Assembly (NCBI GenBank): GCA_019096195.1
Contig: JAGTXK010000073.1
Span: forward strand, 558,001-622,000
Source of the DNA: Boletus sp. NGJ
Lineage: Eukaryota > Basidiomycota > Agaricomycetes > Boletales > Boletaceae
Direction: 5' to 3'
Length of the DNA stretch: 64,000 bases
Below, piece by piece: positions 12,858 through 25,168 of this stretch. The stretch's first letter is position 1; the number at the start of each line of letters is the position of its first letter. Under the pieces are notes generated by a model that was not told where the DNA came from, searched no databases, and was given only the letters and a program-made list of their open reading frames with translations. The translations under genes were made by a program, and so were the position numbers.

Positions 12858-14034
12858 ATGATACCAGACACCGCGGTTCAGCCTGAAATCACACTTCGGT
12901 GGAGGAGAGTCCTTTGGGAGAAGAGTCCATACCCTGACAATTTCATACCACCAGATTCATTCTTGTCCGCCTTGCGGCGAAACCGTCAGTGACTCTGCTG
13001 CGAGTCACAAAGTTGATCGCTAACAATGTCCCAGCCAACTTCACCCCATACAGTTATTGCCCGCTGCTTTTCCTGTGCTGCGCAATCACACAGCATCTTG
13101 CAACGGTCTTCGTCTTCCTTGCGATCTTCGTGAGACTCAAGGAACGCCTACTCGACGCTCGCGTGTTGCTGTGGATATCGGTGACTTGTTCTGTGCTCGG
13201 ATATGGCGTATGGGAGATCCTCCATAGTTCCAATCCTAGCCGTATGCCGCCAAACCGTCTGTCATCCCACATCAATTCCACTCTCTCACTCGAGCCTTTG
13301 TTCTTAGGCTCAAAGGCGTTCAAGTCGTCACTGTTGGTCCTTCTTGCTCTCATGGGCCTCGCCCCCGTCCTGAGAACTTTGACGGCTGCAACTTCGTCGG
13401 ACTCCATATGGGCCTTGTCGGCGTGCCTCTTTCTTCTCAACACACTCCTGGCCGATTATAGCTGCATGAGGTCCGGATCATTTACTCAGGAAAGGTCTGC
13501 ACTCGGCTCCTTTGTGAAACTGATCAATCCTCACAGCCAACAGGCTGACGTCCGTCTTATCCATGAACGCGGCGATGTCATCGTCCGTTGTTCTTGCCTC
13601 ACGTTTGCCTGACGACCTGTCAGTATTTTCACTTGTTCTCTTTGCTGTGCAATTATTTGCCCTGTTTCCGTTATTGCGTCATCGACTTTGGGTAAACGTT
13701 TCCCCTTGTCTTGTCACCGCGCCGACTCGGTAACGTTGGACGGATTCACAGGCTATTTCGACACTGTTACAGGCTCTGGTGACGTTATCAATCACCGCAG
13801 TGTCACTCGTCCTCGTCACACCTTTGTCGACGCCTATAGCCACAATCATGGCAGGTCTCTACATCGCAGTATCGTTTATTGCCCCAGGGGTGCTTGTCTG
13901 GGCGCAAAAATACAAAAAGCACGTTATTTCAATGTTCTCGCCTGGTTGGCCACCATTCACATCTATCCTTCTCCAGCGAAATCAGAGGTCCGTGGGATGT
14001 CGCCATTCCAAGACTGAACTGGATTTATCCATAG
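12858..14034 (+). CDS. GPI2: GPI-GlcNAc transferase subunit Gpi2/PIG-C
   Basis: Membrane subunit of the ER complex that transfers GlcNAc to phosphatidylinositol, the first step of GPI-anchor synthesis. Exons 12858-12984, 13035-13494, 13544-13691, 13752-13918 and 13977-14034 give 319 residues. Diagnostic stretches: RVLWEKSPYPDNFIPPDSFL, LTAATSSDSIWALSACLFLL, SVLSMNAAMSSSVVLASRLP and the C-terminal KYKNEIRGPWDVAIPRLN. There are several hydrophobic helices. The last intron keeps frame and yields the conserved KYKNEIRG only with a GC donor (AAAAA/GCACGT). The start ATG gives MIPDTAVQPE; the longer ORF upstream opens with a non-ATG codon. Confidence 0.93.
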
Positions 14035-14351
14035 AGGGCGTGGTTAACGCACCGATGGGAATAAGATCGTCACTACCTTCCACCAATGGCTAGTCTCCAT
14101 GTTAAATTTCCGCGCAGGTACCTTGTCCGCGGCCACGAACAGATCCTTGAAATGTTCACGGTGAATGTGTTGTACATTGAAGGTATCATATTACATGCAA
14201 CACTATATGTGACAGATGATTAGAAAATAGGCAAACATACTAAGTAGAGTTAGTAAAACAGTAGGTTCCAGTCTGTGTCCAACCAAAGACTGCGAGATGC
14301 ACAATAGGATATTGTTTGTCGTCGATTTTGTGTGTTGGTCCTGTAGCCCGG
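14035..14351. other. Short convergent intergenic region
   Basis: 317 bp between the stops of GPI2 and the bZIP gene. It is expected to hold both 3' ends; no ORF or repeat of note is seen. Confidence 0.5.
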
Positions 14352-15955
14352 TCATTCCATGTCAGGGTCATCATTATGCAAACGTGGTCGCTTGGAGCCA
14401 GTAGCCACTCCCATCCCAATACCTCTTGCTTCCAGCACCTCCATCGCCACCTTCGCCGCACCCTCCGAAGACTTCTTTGTGCGTGTCCGCGTTCTCCGTA
14501 ACGCCCCAAATGCTTGTGCTTTGATCACCGCCAGGGTGCCGGAAATGGGTGGAGCACCAGGAGAGGGTGACCGTGACTCCCTGTCGAGACCACGGCGTGG
14601 TCGCAATTTAGGAAGCTGAGAGTAAGAGTTTGACTCCCCCTCGCTGCTTCCTCGTTCGTGCTGGGAGCCATTGTCACTGCCAGAAAAGTGAGGTATAGCA
14701 GGTAGCAACGGGCGTTCCGGACCAGAGTTGGCTCGCCTAGGGCCGATCCTGTATCGGACGCCGTCACTTGCAGCGCCAGGTAGCGAAATGTCGGCTGTTC
14801 CGCCGTGAAGTGTAACCTCAGGGCCGTGGGCGCTCGAGTGCCTGCGGTAGTCAAACTCTGGTCTTTCCTGACCGATCGAGCCTTCTGGAGGAAAAGTGAA
14901 CTGAAAGGGTGACGTTAATGACGTGGTGGATGAAGAAGGTGGCGTGGACGTGGTTGGTGAAATTGACCGGCTTCCGGGGAAAAGGTAAGGGGTTGTTTCC
15001 AAGTGATTCAAAGGTGCTTTCTGTTCGTCCACGAAAGAGCGATTCACATACATATCGGGGGAGGTCAACGTGGGGGACCCTGGTAAATGAGGTCAGGGAT
15101 GATAAGATCGGCCGTGGGTATGGAACTTGCCGCTGCAGGAGGACGTTTGGGGGACATTTTGGGCCCACGCTGCATCACGGCTCATCGTTTGAACGGGATA
15201 GGAATACTGGCCAAACTTTGAAACGCGGTTACCTCCCAGTTGTGGGGTCGACGCAGCGGTGGTGAGATGATCGGTATCAACAGCAGAGTAAGACAAGGAT
15301 GGAGATTGTGCTGGATAACCGTGGTTCGGAGGAGGGCCGTATGCGCCATTGCACAGAGATGCGGCGTCGTCACTTGTCTGGAAGCCCATGCCGTCGTCAC
15401 TGTAGTGGCTACCGTGCGAGGTGGGCAGGCGATTGGGAATGATATTAGATGGGGCGTGGGTGGAGAAGGTGGAGGGGAGAGGCGGTAAGTCATCGGACTC
15501 GGGCGCTTGTCCCGTCTTGCGTGCTTGCCAAAGTGCTCTCCAGAACTTTTCACGTTCGCGTAACTCGTGTTTCAGACGGGCATTGTCTTGCCTGAGCTCT
15601 CCGGACTCTTGGCGGGCCTCGCGACACGAGTCCTGGAGCTGAAGGACGACGGACTCGAGAGAGGTGACTGGGGGGAAAGAGATCATGAGCGGGGAGATGG
15701 AGGAGAAAGGTGGGGGGCTGACCTGTCTCCTCGAGGGTGGCGATGTAATTGGCGCGCCTGGACGAGGATGGGATCAGAGAGAGGGGAGGAGAGTGTGCGT
15801 CGAGATCACCTCTGGCGAAAGGCGGCCTGGGCATCCGCGTTTTTCTTCTTGCGGAGGGCGATATCGGTCATGCGGGCGACAGAATCGTCAAAGTCGGCTT
15901 TGCATTCGGACTTGTCGTCTGGGGGGGAATGGGCGAGGTCGAGCTTGTTCGGCAT
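14352..15955 (-). CDS. bZIP transcription factor
   Basis: Exons 15955-15810, 15757-15723, 15667-15131 and 15079-14352 encode 481 residues. The basic region and zipper span residues ~35-95: RKKKNADAQAAFRQRRANYI, then ATLEETVTSLESVVLQLQDS, then a coiled coil with ELRQDNARLKHELREREKFW. The NADAQAAFRQRR core is the bZIP DNA-contact signature. The rest is Ser/Pro-rich and low in structure, with a C-terminal stretch of RTRTRTKK type. Two introns split the bZIP. The third intron keeps frame only with a GC donor; it starts GCAAGT, is 51 nt long and ends TTACCAG. Target genes are not inferable. Confidence 0.88.
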
Positions 15956-16402
15956 AGGGAAGGAAGGAAAGGAAGGAAGGGAGGGCTTGAGCGATGAACT
16001 GGAGCGACGGAGGAGGTTTAAAATGGCATGGAAAAAAAAAAAAAAAAAAAAAAGAATTCGAATCAAGGGCACGAGGAGAGGGCCGCGGTGTGATCGAGTT
16101 AAGCGAGCGCATTTACAATCCAGTCCGTCAGCGTGGCAGCGTCCCTCCGTCCAACAAAACTCGTCCAGAGTCATTTGCGACTTGGCAACAACAGACAGAC
16201 TTGGATCTGCATTCATTCCCGACCCACAGCTTCCAGGAACCTCTGACCCCCCTCACCCGATACAATCTCGTCCGTTGATTGTCTCTTCTCTTCCCAATGT
16301 CCGCAGACACTCACCTCCCCCCCCCCATAGTTTGTGAACCAGAAACTCGATAAACAGACAACGAGGCCGCGACCCCGAGTCACACACCCACTTCCGTTAT
16401 GG
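15956..16402. other. Upstream region of the bZIP gene with poly-A tract
   Basis: 447 bp between the bZIP start and the APC4 stop. It holds an uninterrupted A run of 22 nt at 16032-16053 followed by Arg-coding-like chance ORFs. Several CT-rich patches on the minus strand would suit a bZIP promoter. Confidence 0.5.
16032..16053. repeat. Poly(A) homopolymer tract
   Basis: 22 consecutive A residues (a T run on the strand of the bZIP gene), about 77 bp upstream of its start codon. Poly(dA:dT) tracts of this kind exclude nucleosomes in fungal promoters, so a promoter role is possible. Confidence 0.8.
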
Positions 16403-19400
16403 TCATGTCCCGACCACCTCCATCTCCCCGTCCTCTTCTCCTTCCTGCTCCTCCCCTTCCATATCCAGCACCTCCATCCTCGTCCCATCCCCGTCCAACA
16501 CACACACAACTCGCCGTCCGACCCTCCCGTTCACCGCCAGCGACACCGATCCGTTTTTGCACCCACACAACCGGCGCCATCTTGTGATCGGGATCGGATT
16601 GCACGGAAGCTGAGCCATGCCGTCAGTAAAAACACCGCGCACAAGGTCTCGACAAAAACATGGCCCGAACACGAGACTTACATGCCCCTCCTTCCTTCTC
16701 TCCAGCACGCTTGCCATCATATCTGTCCGGGCGGGACCGCTTACGTATCTTTCTGATTGGAGTTTGTCGTACCCCAGTGTGCTGTAGTTTACCGTAGCGA
16801 CGAATATCGCACCTTGGACATAATTTTGGTTAATCCACGCAGTCGGATGCAGACGGAACATGCTTTCCTCACCCTGAGTCTCCTTGCCTTGGTAGACAAC
16901 GATGAGCGTCTCCTCGTCAAAGAATTCGGCATCCAATACATCAACCTCGGTACTTCCTTCCCCACCAATCCCGCGCACGGAGCACTCTAAAAGAGACACC
17001 TCGACGTCGTCGTGGACTCCTGCCACATATTGTCCATACGGCATTCGGCTCACACACACTTTTTTGTATATATTCAATTCAGAAGTGGCGATGAAACCAA
17101 CTCACTCACAAAGCGCTTGTCCTTCTGAACTCACGTGGACGGCAAGATACTGCAGGAGGTGATCCGGCTACAAGGACCGAATTTAGGTCAACACCACCCC
17201 ACCGCAAAGAGCATGCTGTTTACCTCGTTTTGATTGCTGACCACTCTCTGACGCACAAAATGACATACAGCTTCTGTGGGAACCGAGCTTGCCTGCGCCG
17301 GAGTGGCTCCACCATCCACTGACACAGCAGCGGATCGAGCAGCGGCTTGAGAACCTTTTGCAAAAACCCCTTGGCACCGAGAAGCTATTTCCTGAACGAG
17401 TGCGTCCAGATTCTTGTCCAGATGGGAAAGATCATTCAACAGGACTTTCTGAGATAATAATTTGACCTCATGTAAAGGACATGAATATCCACTTCAAAAG
17501 AAAACCTACTGGCTGCCACGATGTTTGTGATGGGTCTTGCAACGCGGCACGAGTCAATTGTATCACCTCGTCAAGCGTCATAGAGCTTTGGGGAGGTCCA
17601 AAGCATGAAAGATCTCCAGGATTGAATTGGGGAAGTGAACCCGTAAACCATTCGTCAATCTTACTGGTCATGAGCCCGGATATTAAGTAGCCGTTGACTT
17701 CGAGGATGTCGTGATCTGGATTAGTGTGTGACTCCGCGCTCGGATTCGCGACAATGGTTTCTGAATAGATCTCAGACAGGGGGTCGACCGGAAAACAAGT
17801 GAACATGTGGTACAGACCATGTCGAATGAAAGACAGGAACTGTTTGAAGGCCCCAAGTTCTTTCCTTGCTTCAGCAGCCAGCCATGAGGAAACGAATATG
17901 CCACGCTCAATCATTTTCAAGCATGAATCCACATAATCCGCACTGAGGCCAAACAATATAAACTGTGGCCTGATTTGGAATTGATATCCACTACTACGTC
18001 ACTGTGAACTCGAGGCTACTCACATGTATGACCACCCAAGAATTTCATCCAGGATAATGTGTAGTCTCTGCAAGGCAGGAATGATGCGTGTAGTCGCATA
18101 ATCACGCATCTTTGATAGTGATTCCGTGACTGAGGAATCCCATTTTTGAAGAGTCTGAAAGGAGCGTGAAATTATAAAGTAGTGATCGAGAGAAACCTAC
18201 TCGTTCGCTGTTTTGTTCACTGCTTGTAATGAAATCCGACAACCCCTCTGACCCAGACCCTGTCACAAGCAAGGTGGTGAGGTCTAGGATGACATTGGGG
18301 TTCTGATCTGTGCAAACGTGGATATATCACCGAAAGAACGACATGGAATGGAATACCCACGACCGTATTGCTCCCTGAGCCTTCTCTCTAAAGCTTGCAC
18401 CCACTTAATCCCGATGTCCCTAGCCCCTGTGAACGATTCCGATCCAAACCAGCTTTCTCGAACCTCGTTGACGACGCGCATTATATACCATGTCAACTCG
18501 CGAGCGGCAGACGAGAGTCGCGCGAAATCGCGCACTTTGGGTGTTGCGAGAAGTGGGATGTCGACAACGAGAGGTTGCATTCCCGTTGATAGCAAGTCGG
18601 AGCTAAGAGACTGCGGGTGGAGGAAAATTAGTGGTTTGCAGGGGTGTTTGAACAAAGTAGCAGATGGCAATCCATCAGGTAAAGCCACAGATCCAAGAAA
18701 ATAGCTTCCATCTAAGAAACAATGAAGAACCCCCCGCTCATCAACCAGTGTGAGTAAGCTGTCTTCCTCTTCTCGTGCCTGTGCGGAAGACTTTGACTCT
18801 TCCATTTTGTCATGAGCACCATGACTTTGACTTGAGGAAGCAATGGATGCATCCTCCAAGAATGGGACCAAAGCTGGCCACTGCTCAATCACTACGGGGG
18901 TTGACCGCTGCGAGGGAATCCGTGTCTGTGTACCCTGAAAAGCGAATAAATCGGTTGCACTAGACAAGAGGTCAAACATATGTTTAAATCGATCAGATTG
19001 ACTCACGTCATATTTTCACCGTTTTCTTTGAGATGATCAAGTAAAGGCAGTAGTTTAAGAATAGACAGCGCCGAACCAGTCTAGACAATTGCTGAGCTCT
19101 TTGGTCAAATTTTCAAGGAGAGCTTACTTTTACCCCACTCCGCTTCAATATGTCGGGGATGACGCTGTTTGCTGAAGAGTGGTGACCAGCGAACCACCAA
19201 ATCCCAACAATAGTTCGAGTTGTTTGAGGAACACTCTGGTGGAAAGGTATAGACAAGCAACGCTCGACATGCCCGTCTTGAACAGAATGAAGAGTGATGT
19301 GTGCGGAGTCGCGAACTACTGCTATTGTCTGACCTGGGGTATAATCATGAGCTAGAGTACATGGGAGAACAAGGATGAGAGCACACCGCTGGGACTCCAA

Positions 19401-19618
19401 ACTAAGGCAGCAACCGTGGCTGAAGCATCATCATCTTCCCCAACATCTACCTCCCATTTCTTTGCACCTTGTAGCTTCCAAAGGCTCAGCTTATCATGTC
19501 CGCCAAGCCGCGATATCAAGACGATCAAATCTTTGTCCGGACAGCACGCTGCGGAGAGCAGCCGGCATGGCGAAGGGAACCGGAGAATAGCGAGCGACGC
19601 GAATGCATTATTTTCCAT
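16403..19618 (-). CDS. APC4: Anaphase-promoting complex subunit 4
   Basis: Scaffold subunit of the APC/C ubiquitin ligase that drives mitotic exit. Eleven exons (19618-19387, 19333-19128, 19080-19007, 18959-18364, 18307-18201, 18154-18024, 17969-17510, 17448-17224, 17167-17106, 17048-16682, 16609-16403) encode 888 residues. The N-terminal third matches the APC4 WD40 region (LVWSPSGQTIAVVRD, TIVGIWWFAGHHSS). The middle holds the long helical APC4 domain (HIILDEILGWSYM, FIRHGLYHMFTCFPVDPLSEIY). The C-terminus has RRLCGCKNGSVSLAVNGRVG. The last 72-nt intron (GTAAGT at 16681) is a multiple of three with no stop and could be read through; I treat it as spliced because the join gives the conserved LPCNPIP. 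Confidence 0.88.
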
Positions 19619-19880
19619 AGCGAAACACAATGGATACGATTTAGCAGACTTGTTTTGGACTCTGGCAAAGAACTTTTGAGGCGTGAAGTCATTCGAAGTT
19701 AATTAGAGCGCCCTTCGCGGTGTAGGGTAGAGGCTTCGCGCCACGCGAAATGGTGCTTCCTACAACCACTTCAGGAATACTACACAAGTGACCGTTTCGT
19801 TCTCTACAAACCGCTCTCGAAATTCGTAACACGCCAACATCTTGTTCTGATGCTGTTGTAGATCATGACCGACTGTACTA

Positions 19881-22511
19881 TCACTTACGTTCCTTCCGTT
19901 TTCCCATTCCGCCAACAGCGTCACCCTTTTTCGCTCTGATGCCTTCACCGCGTGCCTTCTTTGTAGATAAATCTTGCTCAAATACGCTCGCCGTGCGCGA
20001 TCTTGCCTTCGACTTTGAGCCGTGTTTCAGTCGCGTGGGTCCTTTGCTCAGAGTCTCCCCAATTCTCCCTGGTTTGGCCGCCTTCTTCGCTGAACGGATA
20101 GCAGCATTGAGGCCAGCATTATCTCCAATCTCTTTGTCCACTTCCATGGCCATTTTACGCCGCTTTGCCTTGCGAGACAACCCTGCGTATTTGTCTCTCT
20201 TTGGCTGAAAGCACCATGCCGTCAATAGAAATACTGCAATCTAAGCCTCTGCACTAACCTTGGAGGTGTCCTCTGATGTAGCTCCCTTCTTTGACGATGC
20301 AGAGATTGCAGCGCCGTGTTCATGATGCAGTTTGCTTACAGCTATACACACGGACATGACCACGGTTAGTGCGACTCTCTAAATACACCACTTGTCGAAC
20401 CTGCCGCCTTTGATCTTTCTTTCTCAGTCTGGAACCAGGTCCTTGCGGGTCTAGAGAAAATTTCAGCTTCGTGGTCAATCATGTTCTGACTCTTGCTCAG
20501 TTCCATCTCTGCTCGTCGTATCTAAACGTTACAGTGAGAAGCTGACGAGAACATCGTGAGAAGTGGACACACTTGCTTTTCTTCTCTCTCTTCTTGGAGG
20601 ATCGAGGCTATTTCAGGTTTCAAGCTTTCCACTTTCTTAGCCCACCGAGTAAGTACGTCCGTCGGAATGATTCTGTGTCTAACACTGTCCTCCCCACTAC
20701 TGTGCTTAACAACAGCTTTGAGCATTTTGCGATCACCTTCTCCAACCAAGGTTATCGAACTATTCATTTCAGAGAAATATCCTCAAGGGCAGAAGTCCAC
20801 ACGCACCGACCAGACTTCCCTGCTCTGGCTGTCCGACCCACGCGGTGAAGATACTGTGACAACTGATTAGGCATGTCATAATTAACCACAGTTTCGATGC
20901 CCTTGATATCGAGTCCACGAGAAGCCAGATCTGTTGCCATAAGGAAGTTAACATGTCCATTACGAAATAGGCGAAGCGCTTCGAGACGCTAAAAGCTTGT
21001 TTGTCAACGCTCAAGAAAGAACATAATGGCTTACCTGTTCTTGTGAAAGATCTCCATGTAGTTCCCCAGCCTTCATGTCGAGAAGACCAAAAACAATACG
21101 GATTTGGTGTGCAAGTTTCTTACTGGGGAAGAAAACAATGACACCTTGTTTAAATGATCTTTTACAGAGAGTCACGAGCAAGGCAGTCCGTTCTGCTCCC
21201 TTCTCGGCACGAACTCGCACAAACTCCTGGACGAGCCCTTTGGCAGTTCTATGCTTTGGATCGACAAACAGACGGACGGGTTTGTTCAGCGACATCTTAA
21301 CCAACTCGTCGACGGAATCTGTCATAGTGGCGGAGAAAAGCATTGTTTGCCGCGAGACAGGGCAAGCTTTGATGATTTCACCCAGCTCATCAGCAAAACC
21401 TTCCGAAAGCATTCGGTCGGCTTCGTCGAGTACAAGGACATCAAGAGCGTCAAGGGTGAATGAAGGTGAATTGCGAAGATGATCAATGAGCCTGCCAGGT
21501 GTTGCGACCACAACATCTGGGTAGGTTCGTAATGCTGCTTCCTGAGACTTTAGGGACAGGCCACCTAATACATCTCAATGAGCGTAGTCCAAGCGCAAAA
21601 AAAAAAATTCGCTGACCAGCTGCCAAACAACACCTAATGTCGGTATAAGCGGCTAGCTTTGAGGCCACTTCGAAGCATTGCACTGCGAGTTCTCTCGTAG
21701 GCACGAGAATGAGGCACCGCGTCGCAGCTGCATGTTTCCCTTTCTCTCGATATAAGAGACGTTCGAGTAAAGGAATAATGAATGCTGCTGTCTTCCCTGA
21801 TCCCGTCACAGCATTCCCAACGATATCTTTGCCTAAGAGAGCAACAGGAATTGTTGCGGCTTGAATTGGGGTAGGGGAGACAAATCCAAGGGCATTGAGC
21901 GCCTTCTGAATAGGACGTGACAAATTCATTGTCAAGAAGGAGGTATGGGCGTTCTGATGAACTTCGGATGTAAAGAAGGCTGCTTTGCGATCCTTCTCCG
22001 CCTGCGTCTCAATTTCGAAACTGTCCGAAGAGTCAGTGTCCTCTGTGCCGGTGACTCGCTCCCCCGACTCAGATTGCTCGTCGGATGTTGCTAATGGGTC
22101 TTCGTCTTCTTCATGGAATGCGTCTGCTTGCTGGAGATTACTAGTTTCATCTGAAACATAACCATCGCTTCCTACGCCACTTTCTTCTTCGACATCATCG
22201 TCATTTCGTTTGCGCTTCACGCTGACTCGCTTCAGCCTCCGCCTGTGGATGATATCGTCGACGGACACGGGATCCTACTGGTAGTTCAACAACGCAAACT
22301 TGAAATAAAGAAAAATGCTTACGGGTTTAACAATTTTTTTCACGACGTCTTCCAATTGATCAGACTGAAGCAGCTCTATAAATGGGTCCTCCGATAGGTC
22401 AAAGTGAAATTCAGGATCTATGCGATATTCGTCTTCTTCGGTTTTGAGATTTCCGCTGTACTTTCGTGTACGTTTTTCGTCATCAGAGTCTATAGTCAAA
22501 ATGAAATCCAT
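19881..22511 (-). CDS. DRS1: DEAD-box RNA helicase Drs1 (DDX27)
   Basis: Nucleolar ATP-dependent helicase for 60S subunit assembly (27S pre-rRNA processing). Eight exons (22511-22323, 22274-21617, 21564-21035, 20988-20807, 20759-20573, 20521-20401, 20341-20259, 20204-19881) give 757 residues. After an acidic, disordered N-terminus, the helicase motifs appear in order: Q motif [18 protein letters not shown], Ia PTRELA, Ib [26 protein letters not shown] and [10 protein letters not shown]. The Drs1-type tail is Lys-rich ([18 protein letters not shown]). A consensus GTAAGT overlaps the last codons (KERK-stop), so an extra 3' exon cannot be excluded. It is divergent with MPP10. Confidence 0.95.
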
Positions 22512-22653
22512 GGTGGTGGAGGACAGATTCACGCGCTATAGGTGTGTAGAATAACCAAGTGCCATGAAGTCAGTATTACCAAATAAAGACAAACATTATC
22601 CTAGACTCGGATGTCTTGCTCGCGTTCCAGATGTCTGCATGGTTCGCGTCCAT
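22512..22653. promoter_or_regulatory. Divergent promoter between DRS1 and MPP10
   Basis: Only 142 bp separate the two start codons. Both genes act in nucleolar ribosome assembly (large and small subunit), so shared control from this interval is likely. I could not identify a specific binding site by eye. Confidence 0.6.
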
Positions 22654-23822
22654 ATGAGCGAGCCAAACATACCTGTACCACCTGAATTGGGGCATCTCTC
22701 CGCGCTCATCCACTCTCATATAGAATGTCTAGCAGGATCTAGCAGCGAGCTTCGTTCCATTGCGCTGTGTGCCGCAAAACACATCTTCGACTGGGGTGAG
22801 ATGGATCTGTTTGAACATTTCTCGAAAGCTCAACGAACACTTTGACCAGCCCTCGAGACAGAGAAATCTTCGAAACCTCATTTAGGAACATTATTGGCTA
22901 CGCTCACTGAAGCGGCTCCACCACAAACGAGGTCTCGGGCACGCAGTACCTCGACACAAAAGCGAAGTCCAAGCCCGATGCAAAAACCTTCAAAGAAATT
23001 TGACATTCGAGAGACACCGCTTCCATCCCTCTTCATCGAGGGCATGAACATCGATCAGATATGGCAACAATTGGACCTAAGAGCGGCACGGATATGTGAG
23101 AACCTACAGGCTCTGCAGGGCGAAGACGAGGACGAAAAAGTAAATTTGGAAGGAGAAAGTAGTAACACTGATGAAAGTGAGGACGAAGGCAAAGACGACG
23201 CTGAAGAGATGGATATAGACGATGAGAATCTCTGGGAAGAGCTCAGTGGTGGGGAAGAGGATGGCAGTTCAACAGCGGAAGGTGTCGTCAACCTTCAGGA
23301 AGATATTTCTGAAGACGATGAAGATCACGGACTTCCGACTTTAATGTTGGACGTTATTCACGGCCAGCAAAAGCTGAACCCATCGGGGTCATATTCTCAG
23401 GGGCACTCGGGCCTTGACGATGGTTTCTTCGATCTTGCGACTTTCAATGCTGAAACAAGTCAAGTAGAAGTAAAGGAGGTATCCCAAAGCAAACCAGACT
23501 TTGTTGCAGACGAAGATTCTGCAGAGGAGTCTGAGGTAGATCTTTTTGGCTCAGTCGATGACCCAGAAACTGGTGTGGATGGTCTTGGTAAGTAACAGTA
23601 GATGCTGGTGGTTGTTTCTCATCGCTAGCAGCGCCAACAGAGGCTTTCTACAACGACTTTTTTGAGCCGCCGCTCCGAATACAGAGTGTCAGGTCATCAA
23701 AAGTTCGGTTTCACGAGCGAGTGTCTGTCAAGAAAATAAAGCCGGTGGGAAAGGGTATGCCAGTCTCCTCCATGAGCAACGAAGACAGCGACGACGACGA
23801 CGACGACGAGGAGAGCGATTGA
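22654..23822 (+). CDS. MPP10: Mpp10 homologue, lacking the conserved C-terminal half
   Basis: Mpp10 is a core of the U3 snoRNP/SSU processome for 18S rRNA maturation. Exons 22654-22795, 22850-23587 and 23632-23822 give 356 residues. Recognised by LPSLFIEGMNIDQIWQQLDL, the long acidic middle, YNDFFEPP and VRFHERVSVKKIKPVGKG. Family members run to ~550-700 residues and end in a conserved helical block. Here the frame ends in a Ser/Asp run (EDSDDDDDDEESD) and TGA-TAA-TAG-like stops, and SEC9 begins 150 bp later, so no room remains for that block. Either the gene is truncated, the end is misassembled at the GAC repeat, or the C-terminal part lies elsewhere. Confidence 0.82.
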
Positions 23823-23972
23823 TAATAGTAATTAACAGCTTTGCTCTTGATGCCCGTCGCTACTATCAATGAATATTAATTGAACACTGGTGATGTCACG
23901 TGATATAACAGATGAGCTGTGGGCACAGTTTTCCGTTCTTCCTCACAACATAATCCCTGCCTACTCTCCAGC

Positions 23973-25168
23973 ATGTCTCTTTGGAAGCGCAAGGACAAGC
24001 CACTCATCCCGCCCATCCAGTCTGAGCTTGCACCACCGCCTGGTGCATCTCGCAGTTCATTCCGCAGCACCTCGCCTCTCCCAAGTTACCGTTCCAATGC
24101 CAGCACGTACGTACCCAGCAGAGATGGACCAGATCCATACAACACCATGGGGAGGTCAAAGTCCCAGGGTGCTGTTGACGACTATGAGTCTCCTGTCGTC
24201 AAATCAAGCACTAGCGATGCTCAGTCCCAGCTGGACCGAGCGCGCGGGGAGCTCTTTGCTGGTTACAATTCGGAAAAGGCAGGTTCTGGCCGTTTCTTCA
24301 ATGGTCCCGAGATTGGGAGAGAGCCTCCTCCAGGAGAGGAGAACGAGGAGGATGTAGAGGGTATTAAACAACAAACGAGATTCCTCAAACAAGAGAGCGT
24401 TAACTCCACTAGAAACGCGCTTCGGATGGCTCAGGAGGCTGAAGAAACTGCTAGGGGGACCATGGGTCGGCTCGCAGACCAGTCTGGTACGACTGACTTT
24501 TTCGAGCGCAACTTGATTAATAACCATGTCTTCGCAGAGAAACTGGCGAACACCCAACGCCACCTCGATGTGTCCAAGACTCATGTCTTGCGGGCAGAAG
24601 ATCAGATTGGCGAACTCAAGAAGCTCAATAGATCAATTTTCCGTCCGTCGATAACCTTTAACAAGGACGCCAAACGCGCTGCTCAAGAGGCCAAGATACA
24701 GGAACGCTACGAGGATGAAAGGCGTGAACGAGAGAAGGCAATGACGGACATCAGAGACACTCAGAATCGTCTCGGTCGGGCGGTTACCTACGGACAGCAA
24801 GATGGTGGCGAGGGGGTTCAGACTGGTGCAGGCGGGTTTGGCAGCTCCAAGTTCCGAACCACGGAACAACTTGCAGCAAGGAAGGAGCAACGGAAGCGCT
24901 ACCAGTTCGAGGGTGGAGGCTCAGATGATGAACTTGAGGATGAGTTAGATGACAACCTTGACGAGATCTCCCGAGTCACAAAAAGCTTGAAAGCCCTTGG
25001 GACAGTCATGGGACAGGAGCTTGACAGACAGAACGAACGTCTTGATGTCATCGCAGGCGAAGCTACGAGTCTTGACAATGGTGTCTTCAGACAAACTGAG
25101 AGGGTGAGATTGCACTTGTATCTTCAGTTCGGTGTTAACACTCCCTCCAGCTCAAGAAGATAAAGTAG
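23973..25168 (+). CDS. SEC9: SNAP-25-family t-SNARE Sec9
   Basis: Plasma-membrane Qbc-SNARE that pairs with Sso syntaxins and Snc synaptobrevin to fuse exocytic vesicles. Exons 23973-24486, 24538-25103 and 25151-25168 encode 365 residues. A Pro/Ser-rich N-terminus leads to the first SNARE helix (IKQQTRFLKQESVNSTRNAL, RMAQEAEETARGTMGRL). The spliced DQSEKLANTQRHLDVS confirms the first intron. The second SNARE helix is at residues ~300-355 (LDEISRVTKSLKALGTVMG, LDVIAGEATSLDNGVF), and the protein ends RLKKIK. The short last exon is typical. There is no transmembrane segment, as expected. Confidence 0.94.

Noticed and set aside
23780-23816. GAC/GAG microsatellite in MPP10
   Set aside because: Encodes an acidic run typical of nucleolar proteins; not a separate element, though relevant to possible misassembly.
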